This document shows, one piece after another, positions 1 to 8,392 of a stretch of DNA of 64,000 bases. Position numbers and translations under genes: made by a program. The stretch comes from Chloroflexus islandicus. GTDB taxonomy: Bacteria > Chloroflexota > Chloroflexia > Chloroflexales > Chloroflexaceae. Position 1 is the stretch's first letter. Each line of letters begins with the position of its first letter. The DNA is taken from contig NZ_LWQS01000032.1 in NCBI RefSeq assembly GCF_001650695.1, positions 1 to 64,000 of the forward strand, written 5' to 3'. The notes beneath the pieces were generated by a model. It saw nothing but the letters and a program-made list of their open reading frames with translations. It was not told the origin of the DNA and searched no databases.

Positions 1-333
1 TCCGGCTCGACCATGCGCCTTTGCGTTTGACTCCCTCACCCCCCAACCCCCTCTCCCACCGCACGGCGGGAGAGGGGGAGCTGCGCGATGGGCGAACGAG
101 GCATAACAGGAGCGGAAGCGAGTAGCGCCCCTCTCCCGCGCTAGTGAGAGAGGGAATGGGGGTGAGGGCACGGAGTCAAATAGCTACAAAGCGACCCAAA
201 AGACACAAGAATAGCACGTTTTTGTGTCTTTTGTGTCTTTTCGTGGCTATTCTCCACCCCTCCCCCAGCGGGAGCGGGGTTGGGGGTGGGGGCAACTCCC
301 CCAGCGGGGGAGGGGCACGGGGTGGGGGCAACC
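1..333. repeat. Repeat-filled intergenic region
   Basis: No gene is visible. Bases 45-80 and 126-160 hold inverted repeats of the type ccctctccc...gggagaggg followed by gggggtgaggg, a motif seen again near 19170 and 19350. Bases 179-251 form a 73-nt imperfect hairpin whose arms begin aatagc and end ggctatt; the same element recurs at 7809-7881 and 8288-8360. These are REP/MITE-like elements, with no sign of a transposase. Confidence 0.7.
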
Positions 334-1272
334 TTAACTCACCGCCAACCAGCGCCTGTCTGCCAATCGCGCGAGCCACGGTTGCAAGGCCGCATCCCAT
401 ACCGGTTGGGTGGCGATCAGCCGGCGCAGCTCTGCAGCTTCGCTTGACATAATGTCTTGAAGGGCGCTGATCAACCCTTCGACCTGATCGAACTGGCCGG
501 CAGTCTCGAACAGGGTGCGCGCCATGCTAAAGCGGTCGCCGATCGGGATGGCGAAACCGAGCTGCCGCGCCAGCGCCGAGCAGTCGGCCCGGCTGAGGAA
601 GAAGCCAGCTTTGACCGGCGTGATCAGATGGCGGATCAGCGCGCTCAGATCGGTCTCTTCATCGTGGGGGGTGGCCGGTTGCAGGGGTATGTACTCTTGG
701 ACGGCGACCGGCTCGCCGGCCAGCCGCTCAAGTTCGCTGCCGATCAATTCCACCACTAAACCGGCCACCGTCTGATAAAAGGGATGGGCCGGAATGCGTT
801 GCACCGTGCGCGCCCAAATCGGCGCCCAACCGGCGAGATGCTGGCGCAGCAACGTCGCGGCCTGCCGCCGCGCCCAACTGCGCAGCGCGGCGTCGCCGTT
901 GGCCTGCGCAGCGGCTTCAGTTGCGATCAGGCGCGCCAGCACGGTCAGTTCCAACCCCAAATGGTCAGGCGCGCCTACGTTGGGGTCAGGGACAAAACCG
1001 CATGCCTCGTACAAGGCCGCCACTCGCTCGGCGGCGGCGGTGTTGAGCATCAGCTCTTCGTCGCGGTAGAGCGACTCGTAGGGGTAGACGTTGCGCCCGA
1101 CCAGATATTCATAGGCGACAGCGAGCGCCTCGCGCCCGTCGCCCATCACCTCAGCCAGTTCTGGCAACGTCGCCGCCTCCGCCCACAGGTCGGCGGAAGG
1201 CGGCGTGAGCAGCAGGCGGCCAATCAGGCTGGCTAACGCCTGACGGGCCGCCAATTCAGAATACGCCGTCAC
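334..1272 (-). CDS. TorD-family chaperone for a molybdoenzyme
   Basis: A 312-residue protein resembling the TorD/DmsD/NarJ chaperones that bind the apo-form of molybdopterin oxidoreductases, help cofactor insertion and proofread assembly. The family signature is visible as YPYESLYRD near residue 104 followed by APDHLGLEL near residue 140, inside an all-helical N-terminal domain. It starts at a GTG whose GTGA overlaps the stop codon of the catalytic subunit upstream, so the two are translationally coupled and the chaperone almost certainly serves that enzyme. The protein is longer than typical TorD (about 200 residues); the C-terminal third (after about residue 200) is a less recognisable helical extension. 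Confidence 0.8.
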   Translation of the reverse strand: MTAYSELAARQALASLIGRLLLTPPSADLWAEAATLPELAEVMGDGREALAVAYEYLVGRNVYPYESLYRDEELMLNTAAAERVAALYEACGFVPDPNVGAPDHLGLELTVLARLIATEAAAQANGDAALRSWARRQAATLLRQHLAGWAPIWARTVQRIPAHPFYQTVAGLVVELIGSELERLAGEPVAVQEYIPLQPATPHDEETDLSALIRHLITPVKAGFFLSRADCSALARQLGFAIPIGDRFSMARTLFETAGQFDQVEGLISALQDIMSSEAAELRRLIATQPVWDAALQPWLARLADRRWLAVS

Positions 1273-4229
1273 GACTTTTTCCTCGGCAACAGGTACGCTT
1301 CACGCGCCGGACGGAACGGACGCAGCAGCCAGTGTGGCCGGCGCAAGCCGTCGGGCGAGACCTTCGACGCCGGACGGGTCATCGCCAACCATTCGCGGTA
1401 GACTTCGTGCGCCCGCTTGGTATCGACAAAAATGTCGCCGTAGCGGTCATTCGGGCCGGCTGGTTCGATCCGCACCTTCTGGTGCCAGCAGTGCATGCCG
1501 CTGATCGGGTCAGGATGCACCGAGAAGGTCAGGTTCTGATGCACGCCGGCATCTTCCCACCAGATCCGCGCCGTATCGGGGTCTTCGCTCTGGTAGGGCT
1601 TGATGCCGTGGACTTGGCGCATCCGCCATTTGCCTTCGCCCTCTTGCTTGAGATCAACCAGCGCGGTCGAGAGCTTGCCGCCGCCGTCTTCTTGCAACCG
1701 CCAGCGCCCCAAGTGGTGCGAACAGGCGATCACACCGGGACGGATGCCTTCCGTCACCCAGACCCGATCGACGAAGTAGCCGATCTCGGTGATGACCTTG
1801 ATCAGATCGCCGGTGCGCAGTCCGAGCCGCTCGGCGTCGCTGGTATGGATCCAGACCGGGTTCTTGTGGCTGATCTCGTACAGCCACTTGGCGTTGCCGC
1901 TGCGGGTGTGGATCAGCGTCGGCAAGCGGAAGGTCGAGAGCAGCACGACTTCGTTCTTGTTCCGATCCACCTTGCTGGGGTGAACGTGGCTGTGAATGTA
2001 GGTCGGAATGGCGTATTCAGGCCACCCCCAATCGCGCAGCGTCGTCGAGTAGAACTCAAGTTTGCGCGACGGGGTGAGGAAGCCGGTCGCAATTGTGCCG
2101 TCTTCGAGCTGGATGCCGATCGGTCTCCCGCGTTCGGGGTCTGGCTCGAAGTAAGGCAGCGGCGTGATATTCGACGACGGCTGGGCCGGCGTCTTGGTAT
2201 AGACGATCTTGGTGTCGGGGTCGATGGTCGCGTTGGCCAGTTCGCTTGGGCTTGGCGGTTTGTCGAAGGTCGGCATCGCGCCTTTGCGCAGCTCGAATGC
2301 GCCGTAGCGCCGCATATACTCTAGCGGCGTGAGACCCTCTTTCGCCGCCGCTTCGGGCAAACCGGGCACGTGATTCTCGAACATCCACCCGTACAGCTCA
2401 TCGACCGTAATCTTCTGGCCGGGCCGGTACGGGCTTTCAAAGGTCTTGCGGATGCCGAGGCTGCCGTCGGGGTCAATCCGCCACGACAGCTCGATCCAGA
2501 ACTCGGTCTCTTCCCACACCTCGCCGGGGTTGGCTTCGCGGGTATCTTTGACCGGCTTGCCCAACCGCCGCAGCGCCTCGCGCAACACCGGCTGGCGGAA
2601 GGCGATCCAGCAACCGGCATGGGTCTCTTGGCTCATCATATCGTGGCGCTCGGCCCCGACCCCCATCGGCAAGATGTAATCGGCGAACCAACCGGTCTCG
2701 CTCCACGTCGGCGAGAGATGGACGTGCAAACCGATCTTGCTCTCGTCGGTCAGCACTTCCAGCCAGCTCATGCCGTCGGGGTTCGTCCACAATGGGTTGT
2801 AGACGCGGGTGAAGTAGGTGTCAATCTTGCCGCGATTTTCTTTGAGGAGGTGTGGCAAGAGATAACTCAATTCGTAGAAGGTGAGCGGGTACTCTTCCGG
2901 CCACGTCAACTCGTTCCAGACCTTCGGGTGCGGCGCCATGTTGGGGTGGCGCGGGATCCACTTATCCCAGACGTTGGCCGAGGTGCCGCCTTCGACGCCG
3001 ATCGAGCCAGTGAGAACATTGAGGAACCAGAGGCAGCGGGCGACCATCCAGCCGCCGAGGTTGGCGCTGGTGGCGCTGCGCCAGCTATGGGTGGCCAATT
3101 TGCCTTCGCAGCGGGCGATGATCTTCGCCACCCGCTCGATCTGCTCGGCGCTGACCCCGCTCTCTTGGGCGGCGAACTCGAAGGTGTATTGGGCGTACAG
3201 CTCTTGCAGCTTCATCTCGAAATGCTCGAAGCTGACCGGCGTGCCGGGATGTTCGGCGCGCAGATAGGCATCCCAATTCACCCAGCGGCGCACAAAGTCG
3301 CGGTTGTACTGGCCGGTGCGGATGAGATAGTTAGCGATGGACAACAAGATCGCCGTCTCGCTGCCCGGCCACGGCGAGAGCCATTCATCGGCCAGCGAGG
3401 CCGTATTCGAGAGGCGGGTATCGAGCACGATCAGCTTGGCGCCGGCCATCTTGCCTTCCATAATGCGCTGGGCATGCGGGTTGAAGTAGTGGCCGGTTTC
3501 GAGGTGTGAGCTGATCAGCAAAATCACGCGGGCATTGGCGTGATCGGGCGAAGGCCGGTCGTACCCCATCCACATCGCTTGCCCGCAGCGCGCCCCCGAC
3601 GAACAGACATTGGTGTGCGAGTTGTGGGCGTCAACCCCCCACGCCGGCAGCACCCACTCCATAATCCCATCGTGGCCGGGGCGACCGACGTGGTAGATGA
3701 CCTCAGTCTGGCGCTTCTCGATAATCGCCTTGCGAATGCGTCCGGCAATCTCGTTGAGCGCCTCGTCCCACGAGACGCGCACCCACTTGCCTTCACCGCG
3801 CTTACCGGCCCGCTTCAGCGGGTAGAGGATGCGGTCGGGGTCGTAGACTTGGTTGAGCGTCGCCGGCCCCTTGGCGCAGTTGCGGCCCCGGCTGCCGGGA
3901 TGGAGCGGATTACCCTCAAACTTCTTGATCTTGAGCGTCTCGACATCAACATAGGCGAGCAGGCCGCAGGCGCTCTCGCAATTGAAGCAGATCGTCGGCA
4001 CCAGCGTATAACGGCGGGCCACCTTCTGCGGCCACAGCTTCGGATCGTACTCCGTCCAGTCATTCCAGCGTTCGACCGGCGGATAGTCACGCAACTCCGT
4101 GCTAGCCGGCACGGTTGCCGGCGCATCGCTGGTGACATACCGGTCGACCGGCGGGGCCAGCGGTTCGACCCGCGCTTGCGGCTTCTGGCTGAGCGTTCCT
4201 AACAAACGATTAAGCAATGACGTCGCCAT
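1269..4229 (-). CDS. Molybdopterin oxidoreductase catalytic subunit (CISM family, Psr/Ttr/Soe-like)
   Basis: A 986-residue member of the DMSO-reductase superfamily. The N-terminal [4Fe-4S] motif is Cys81-x2-Cys84-x3-Cys88 with Cys118 as fourth ligand, and Cys209 in NVCSSGAR occupies the place of the Mo-ligating residue. A C-terminal molybdopterin-binding domain follows (around residues 800-930). I start it at the ATG at 4229 because ggaaaggtg stands just upstream; a longer reading frame exists but would overlap the previous gene. The N-terminus has no twin-arginine signal, suggesting a cytoplasmic enzyme, as in SoeA sulfite dehydrogenase rather than PsrA or TtrA. It lies 13 bp after the ferredoxin-NrfD gene and overlaps the TorD gene. 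The substrate cannot be read from the sequence; sulfur oxyanions are the family's usual substrates. Confidence 0.85.
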   Translation of the reverse strand: MATSLLNRLLGTLSQKPQARVEPLAPPVDRYVTSDAPATVPASTELRDYPPVERWNDWTEYDPKLWPQKVARRYTLVPTICFNCESACGLLAYVDVETLKIKKFEGNPLHPGSRGRNCAKGPATLNQVYDPDRILYPLKRAGKRGEGKWVRVSWDEALNEIAGRIRKAIIEKRQTEVIYHVGRPGHDGIMEWVLPAWGVDAHNSHTNVCSSGARCGQAMWMGYDRPSPDHANARVILLISSHLETGHYFNPHAQRIMEGKMAGAKLIVLDTRLSNTASLADEWLSPWPGSETAILLSIANYLIRTGQYNRDFVRRWVNWDAYLRAEHPGTPVSFEHFEMKLQELYAQYTFEFAAQESGVSAEQIERVAKIIARCEGKLATHSWRSATSANLGGWMVARCLWFLNVLTGSIGVEGGTSANVWDKWIPRHPNMAPHPKVWNELTWPEEYPLTFYELSYLLPHLLKENRGKIDTYFTRVYNPLWTNPDGMSWLEVLTDESKIGLHVHLSPTWSETGWFADYILPMGVGAERHDMMSQETHAGCWIAFRQPVLREALRRLGKPVKDTREANPGEVWEETEFWIELSWRIDPDGSLGIRKTFESPYRPGQKITVDELYGWMFENHVPGLPEAAAKEGLTPLEYMRRYGAFELRKGAMPTFDKPPSPSELANATIDPDTKIVYTKTPAQPSSNITPLPYFEPDPERGRPIGIQLEDGTIATGFLTPSRKLEFYSTTLRDWGWPEYAIPTYIHSHVHPSKVDRNKNEVVLLSTFRLPTLIHTRSGNAKWLYEISHKNPVWIHTSDAERLGLRTGDLIKVITEIGYFVDRVWVTEGIRPGVIACSHHLGRWRLQEDGGGKLSTALVDLKQEGEGKWRMRQVHGIKPYQSEDPDTARIWWEDAGVHQNLTFSVHPDPISGMHCWHQKVRIEPAGPNDRYGDIFVDTKRAHEVYREWLAMTRPASKVSPDGLRRPHWLLRPFRPAREAYLLPRKKS

Positions 4230-4242
4230 GACCACACCTTTC

Positions 4243-5928
4243 CTAACTGTTCGGCACGTGTTGCGGCGCCATAACAAACGCATATTCAAAGGCGTACAGA
4301 CCAGCAATGGCGGCCAACCCAGCCACCGCTAAGAGCGGCGCAGCCAAGGCAGGCGCGAGCAAGGCCAGCGCGATCAAGGCGATCGGCACGACGTGGCCCA
4401 ACCCGATCGCACCCTGCCAGAAGTGGCGGCGGTAGCGACCGTGGCTAATGTCGTGAGCGGCGCGGGCCGCAACTTCGCTGGCATGCGGAATACCGAATTC
4501 GCCCAACAGCAGCATAAAGAGATCGAGCGCAAGGCCGCCGGCGAACAGCCAGCCGAGCAGGGTGAGGAATTCAGCCGGCATCGCCATCAATGGCGCCATG
4601 AGCAGCAGCGTCCCCGCCCCAACCATCAAGGCCTGCACCAGCAGGTGGGCCGGCAAGAGCGGGCTTTGCCAGAGGTCGCGGCCTTCGGCTTGGGCGAAGA
4701 GGAAGGCGGTGTAGATCGCGGCCATCACTGCCAGCGGGATGCCCACCCACGCAAAGAGCGGGCGCAACCCAGCAATGGCCGTTTCCGGCCACACATTAAA
4801 GGCCGCCCCGGCTTCGGCGAGGAACCACAACCCGGCCACGCCGGTAAAGCCGATCAGGATAAACGCGCCGCGGGTCAACCAACTGCGCCACTGCGGGCGG
4901 GTGAGAATGGTCAAGAACATGTGCGGCTTATCGAGGTCAAAGACCAGCAAGCCGGTGGTAATGCCGATAAAGAGCAGGCTGACAAAGAGCGCCGTCGCCA
5001 GCAGCGGCGCGGCCAGCGGCGCCAATCCCAATCCGACGGCGGCGGCAATCGCCAAAAAGACGCCGCTCCCGATCCCCTTCGTGACCAGATAGGCTGGCAC
5101 CGGCCAATGCCATGGAATCTTGTGCTGGGCATTGTAGGCCGTCTGCACCATGTGGCCGGCCACCCGTCCACCCATCATCAACGCGCTCTGACCAACCCCC
5201 AAACCCTGCTCGCGCGGCGGGCGGATCGTTGCACCCGAAGCGGCAGTGAGCGGGATGACCTCACGGGCAGCCTTCACCCGGCCATTGCCGTTGCCATGGT
5301 GATGGCCTACCAACTGCTCGCTGACCACATCGGCCCACATGAAGGTCGAGCTAGTGGTTGAGGCGGTTGGCGTCAACGTGGTCTGATCAGCGTCGATATA
5401 GAACAACTTCGGCGCGGTGCCCTGTTCGGGCTTGCGTACCGACACCGGCTCGCGGGCGATCAACTGGCTGATCAAGCTGTTCGGATCATCAAGGTCACCA
5501 GAGATGATCGCCTGTTCGGGGCAGACAATCTCGCAGGCCGGCTTGAGACCCTGATCAACCCGATGGGCGCAGAAGTGGCACTTAGCCGCGTTGTGCGTTT
5601 CCGGATCAATGTAGATCGCGTCGTAAGGGCACGCCTGCATACAGGCTTTGCAGCCGATGCACACCTTCGGATCGAACTCAACGATGCCGTCAGTGCGCTG
5701 GTACATCGCGGTCACGGGACAAATGCGGACACAGGGCGGATTGGCGCAGTGGTTGCAGCGAGTGACTTGGAAGTGGCGGCGGGTGTTAGGAAACGTACCA
5801 GTCTCGACATACTTGACCCATGTGCGGTAGACGCCGAGCGGAACCTCATTTTCCGATTTGCACGCCGTGCTACACGCATGGCAGCCGATACACTTCCGCT
5901 GATCGATGAGGAAGCCGTAGTTTGTCAT
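4243..5928 (-). CDS. Ferredoxin-NrfD fusion, electron-transfer and membrane subunit of the molybdoenzyme
   Basis: A 561-residue protein that joins two subunits normally encoded separately. Residues 1-160 are a four-cluster ferredoxin with ligand sets Cys13/16/19/23, Cys58/61/66/70, Cys90/93/96/100 and Cys117/120/132/136. A low-complexity linker (about 160-250) containing HHHGNGNGR leads into an NrfD-type integral membrane domain of eight or so hydrophobic helices (about 275-555), which exchanges electrons with the quinone pool. There is no signal peptide, so the ferredoxin part should face the cytoplasm. First gene of the operon with the catalytic subunit and TorD. A TATAAT box lies 40-45 bp upstream of the start. 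Confidence 0.85.
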   Translation of the reverse strand: MTNYGFLIDQRKCIGCHACSTACKSENEVPLGVYRTWVKYVETGTFPNTRRHFQVTRCNHCANPPCVRICPVTAMYQRTDGIVEFDPKVCIGCKACMQACPYDAIYIDPETHNAAKCHFCAHRVDQGLKPACEIVCPEQAIISGDLDDPNSLISQLIAREPVSVRKPEQGTAPKLFYIDADQTTLTPTASTTSSTFMWADVVSEQLVGHHHGNGNGRVKAAREVIPLTAASGATIRPPREQGLGVGQSALMMGGRVAGHMVQTAYNAQHKIPWHWPVPAYLVTKGIGSGVFLAIAAAVGLGLAPLAAPLLATALFVSLLFIGITTGLLVFDLDKPHMFLTILTRPQWRSWLTRGAFILIGFTGVAGLWFLAEAGAAFNVWPETAIAGLRPLFAWVGIPLAVMAAIYTAFLFAQAEGRDLWQSPLLPAHLLVQALMVGAGTLLLMAPLMAMPAEFLTLLGWLFAGGLALDLFMLLLGEFGIPHASEVAARAAHDISHGRYRRHFWQGAIGLGHVVPIALIALALLAPALAAPLLAVAGLAAIAGLYAFEYAFVMAPQHVPNS

Positions 5929-5968
5929 GGCCAGCTCTTTCTGGCTATGAGGATAAGATCTCGATTGA

Positions 5969-5997
5969 ATTATATCGTAACAGAAACCTGCTCATCG
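5969..5997 (-). promoter_or_regulatory. Probable promoter of the molybdoenzyme operon
   Basis: On the minus strand TATAAT occupies 5974-5969. Seventeen bases further upstream the -35 position reads cgatga, a poor match to TTGACA, and it coincides with one half-site of the candidate LysR operator. A weak -35 under a bound regulator is typical of promoters that need an activator. Confidence 0.5.
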
Positions 5998-6030
5998 AAC
6001 AAGCAGATATTTTCGATGAGAGGCATCGAA
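5992..6030. promoter_or_regulatory. Candidate LysR-type operator between divergent genes
   Basis: Three copies of one half-site occur in 39 bp: TCATCGAA at 5992-5999, TTCGATGA at 6012-6019 and CATCGAA at 6024-6030. The last two form a perfect inverted repeat, TTCGATG-N5-CATCGAA, which fits the T-N11-A layout of LysR-family binding sites. It lies between the LysR gene and the molybdoenzyme operon. Confidence 0.6.
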
Positions 6031-6064
6031 TGAGTGTATACCTGCAACACGGCAGCGATCCCGT

Positions 6065-6097
6065 ATGGAGTGCGGCAGTTTGACTGCCGCACTCCAT
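6065..6097. repeat. 31-bp palindrome, family A
   Basis: A near-perfect palindrome with arms TGGAGTGCGGCAG and CTGCCGCACTCCA around a short central TTTGA. The same unit is found at 17145, 17286, 50640 and 62208, with variants at 17083, 37797 and elsewhere. Here it sits between the operator and the lysR start. Confidence 0.85.
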
Positions 6098-6165
6098 GAT
6101 TATCTATCCTTTCATCTGCATGGTACAATGCAGCCATTCGTATTCACTCATCGTAATTGTGAGGC

Positions 6166-7053
6166 ATGAACGTGACCCTCAACCTGCACCTGTTGCGGAT
6201 CTACGTTGCGGTGCTCGACCATGGCAGCTTTACGCGCGCTGCCGACGCGCTGACGATGAGCCAATCAGCGGTATCGCGGGCCGTCCAAGAGCTTGAGCGA
6301 CAACTCAATACCGTGCTCGTTGAGCGACGCGCGCGCGGGGTGGCTCCGACCGAAGCTGGCGCGATCCTCGGCGAGCATGCCCGCCGGATCTTTGCCCACG
6401 AACGATTAGCGGTCGAGGCGCTCAAAGAGTTGCGCGGCTTGCAACGGGGCCGGCTGGCCATTGGGGCTAGCAGTACGATTGGCATCTATTTATTGCCGCC
6501 GTTGCTAGGCGCGTACCACCGCCAATATCCGGGGATTGAGCTGTTTCTCGATATTGGCAATACCCAACAGGTGCTTGAACACCTCTTCGCCTACCGGATC
6601 GATATTGCTTACGTGGAAGGGCCGGTCACGCCACAGGAACATCTTCAGATTACCCCATGGCGCAACGACGAGCTGGTGGTGATCGCCCCACCCGATCACC
6701 CGCTCAGCCGGCGCGCCCATGTGCCTTGCGCCGAACTCAACGGCGCGCCGTTTATTTTGCGCGAACCCGGTTCGGGCACGCGCGAGGTGATGGAGCAGAC
6801 GTTAGCGGCGCGCGGAATTACGATCCGTCCAGTGATGGAGCTGGGCAGCACCGAGGCGGTGAAACAGGCGGTGAGCGCCGGATTGGGTCTGAGCATGGTA
6901 TCGCGCGTCACGATTAAGGCCGAGGTGATTGCCCGCAAGCTCGAAGTGCTCAATATTCCCGATCTGGTGGTGCAGCGCCAGTTGAGCTGGGTGCGCCTGA
7001 GCGATCGTCCGCAGAGCCTAGCATTGATGGCGTGGTTGAAGGGACAGGTATGA
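6166..7053 (+). CDS. LysR-family transcriptional regulator
   Basis: A 295-residue regulator with an N-terminal winged helix-turn-helix (residues 5-65, including SFTRAADALTMSQSAVSRAVQ) and a periplasmic-binding-like effector domain (about 90-290). The overall look is that of the CysL/YeiE/CbbR branch, some members of which respond to sulfur compounds; this placement is an impression, not a proven assignment. It is transcribed away from the molybdoenzyme operon, 237 bp apart, the standard layout for a LysR protein controlling its neighbour and itself. A palindrome and the candidate operator lie in between. Confidence 0.88.
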   Translation: MNVTLNLHLLRIYVAVLDHGSFTRAADALTMSQSAVSRAVQELERQLNTVLVERRARGVAPTEAGAILGEHARRIFAHERLAVEALKELRGLQRGRLAIGASSTIGIYLLPPLLGAYHRQYPGIELFLDIGNTQQVLEHLFAYRIDIAYVEGPVTPQEHLQITPWRNDELVVIAPPDHPLSRRAHVPCAELNGAPFILREPGSGTREVMEQTLAARGITIRPVMELGSTEAVKQAVSAGLGLSMVSRVTIKAEVIARKLEVLNIPDLVVQRQLSWVRLSDRPQSLALMAWLKGQV

Positions 7054-7254
7054 GGGAGTGGGGAGAAGGGAGTAGGGAGTGCGGTTCTTCTTGTAGGTTT
7101 TTATCCTCGTCACCGGTCGCTTGCTTGCTGGACAGCACACATTGCTTCGTAGTGAGAAGTGCTATAATAGCCGTCAACTTGAGCAAAGCGATAGAAACCT
7201 CGCTAGATCTTTCATTTTTGCAATCGTTGGGGCTATTCTCAACAGGAGCCGGAT

Positions 7255-7728
7255 ATGACCGTGAAATACACACGCTGGCTGCGCAGCTACGTTGGCCATC
7301 AACGCATTCTGCAAGTGCGCGCGAGCGGGTTTGTCCGCAATGAAGCGGGGCAGATATTGCTATGCCGGCGCGCCGATGTGATGCTGTGGGATGTGCCGGG
7401 AGGAACGATCAGCCTTGATGAGTCGCCGGCGCGGGCCTTGGTGCGCGAAGTGCATGAAGAGACTGGTTTGATTTTAGAGCCATTTAAGCTGATTGGGATC
7501 TATAGCGGCCCCGATTTTGCGTGGAGTTACCCCAACGGCGATCAGTCGCAGATTTTGGCAATCTTTTTTGCGGCCCGGATCGTTGGTGGCGAGTTGCAGC
7601 AGGCCGGTCACGAGAATGTGAATGTCGGCTTTTTCGACCCGAACCGGTTGCCGCCGTTGCTGACCCGCACTCGCCGCATGCTGGTTGATGCCTTTGCCGA
7701 CCGGCCTGAAGCCGCGTTCGATTTTTAA
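7255..7728 (+). CDS. Nudix hydrolase
   Basis: A 157-residue Nudix-fold protein. The catalytic box runs from Gly50 to Leu72 and matches G-x5-E-x7-REV-x-EE-x-GL exactly (Glu56, Arg64, Glu65, Glu68, Glu69). It is expected to hydrolyse a nucleoside diphosphate linked to another group; the real substrate is not evident. An aggag stands about 7 bp upstream of the ATG and a TATAAT at 7163-7168 is a plausible -10 box. It stands alone, flanked by repeats on the 3' side. Confidence 0.88.
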   Translation: MTVKYTRWLRSYVGHQRILQVRASGFVRNEAGQILLCRRADVMLWDVPGGTISLDESPARALVREVHEETGLILEPFKLIGIYSGPDFAWSYPNGDQSQILAIFFAARIVGGELQQAGHENVNVGFFDPNRLPPLLTRTRRMLVDAFADRPEAAFDF

Positions 7729-8392
7729 GGCGCAGAGGGAGCAAAGGCGCAGAGATGCTTAACGCAAAGGCGCGAAGGACGCGAAGGGGCGCAGAGGTTT
7801 GTTGGCGGAATAGCCACGAAGCGACCCAAAAGACACAAATGTAACCATTTTTTGTGCCTTTTGCGTTTTTTCGTGGCTATTCAACCTTTTCGCTCCTGCC
7901 CCGCGAGCACGGGAGCGGTGCGCTTTCCGCCTTCCCCCTGTCATTGCGAGCGGAGCGCCAGCGGAGCGAAGCAATCCCCTGCGAACACGGGAGCGGTGCG
8001 CTTTCCGCCTTCCCCCTGTCATTGCGAGCGGAGCGCCAGCGGAGCGAAGCAATCCCCTGCGAACACGGGAGCGGTGCGCTTTCCGCCTTCCCCCTGTCAT
8101 TGTGAGCCGCCGGAGGCGGCGAAGCAATCCCTCGCGAGCACGAGATTCGTGTCCTCAGGTATTGCTGCCGCTGACGCGGGAGGTTGCTGCGGGGGATAGG
8201 CCCCTCGCAATGACAGGTGGGGACGCACCCCCCCACTCCCTTTTTAAGTCGCAGAGGACGTGAAGGTGCGCAGAGGCTTGTTGGCGGAATAGCCACAAAG
8301 AGACACAAAAGACACAAATGCAACCATTTTTTGCGCCTTTTGGGTCTTTTTGCGGCTATTCACCACTCTGCCCCATTCCCCACTCCCTCCTC
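7729..8392. repeat. Repeat block: two 73-nt hairpins around a 78-bp tandem repeat
   Basis: No gene is supported. Hairpin elements at 7809-7881 and 8288-8360 (arms aatagccac...ggctatt) flank three tandem copies, with an exact 78-bp period, of a unit holding cattgcgag...gaagcaatc (copies register at 7911, 7989 and 8067; the third is diverged at its 3' end). Short 'gcgcagagg/cgcgaagg' repeats fill the edges. The reading frames crossing this region are repeat translations. Confidence 0.8.

Noticed and set aside
2370-3509. 379-residue frame on the plus strand in the molybdoenzyme gene
   Set aside because: Antisense to a well-supported catalytic subunit; no motifs of its own.
7054-7254. Small gene between lysR and the Nudix gene
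   Set aside because: No frame with a good ribosome-binding site; only a TATAAT box and repeats.
7759-8323. Frames of 110-150 residues in the 78-bp repeat block
   Set aside because: The 78-bp period is divisible by three, giving open frames by chance.
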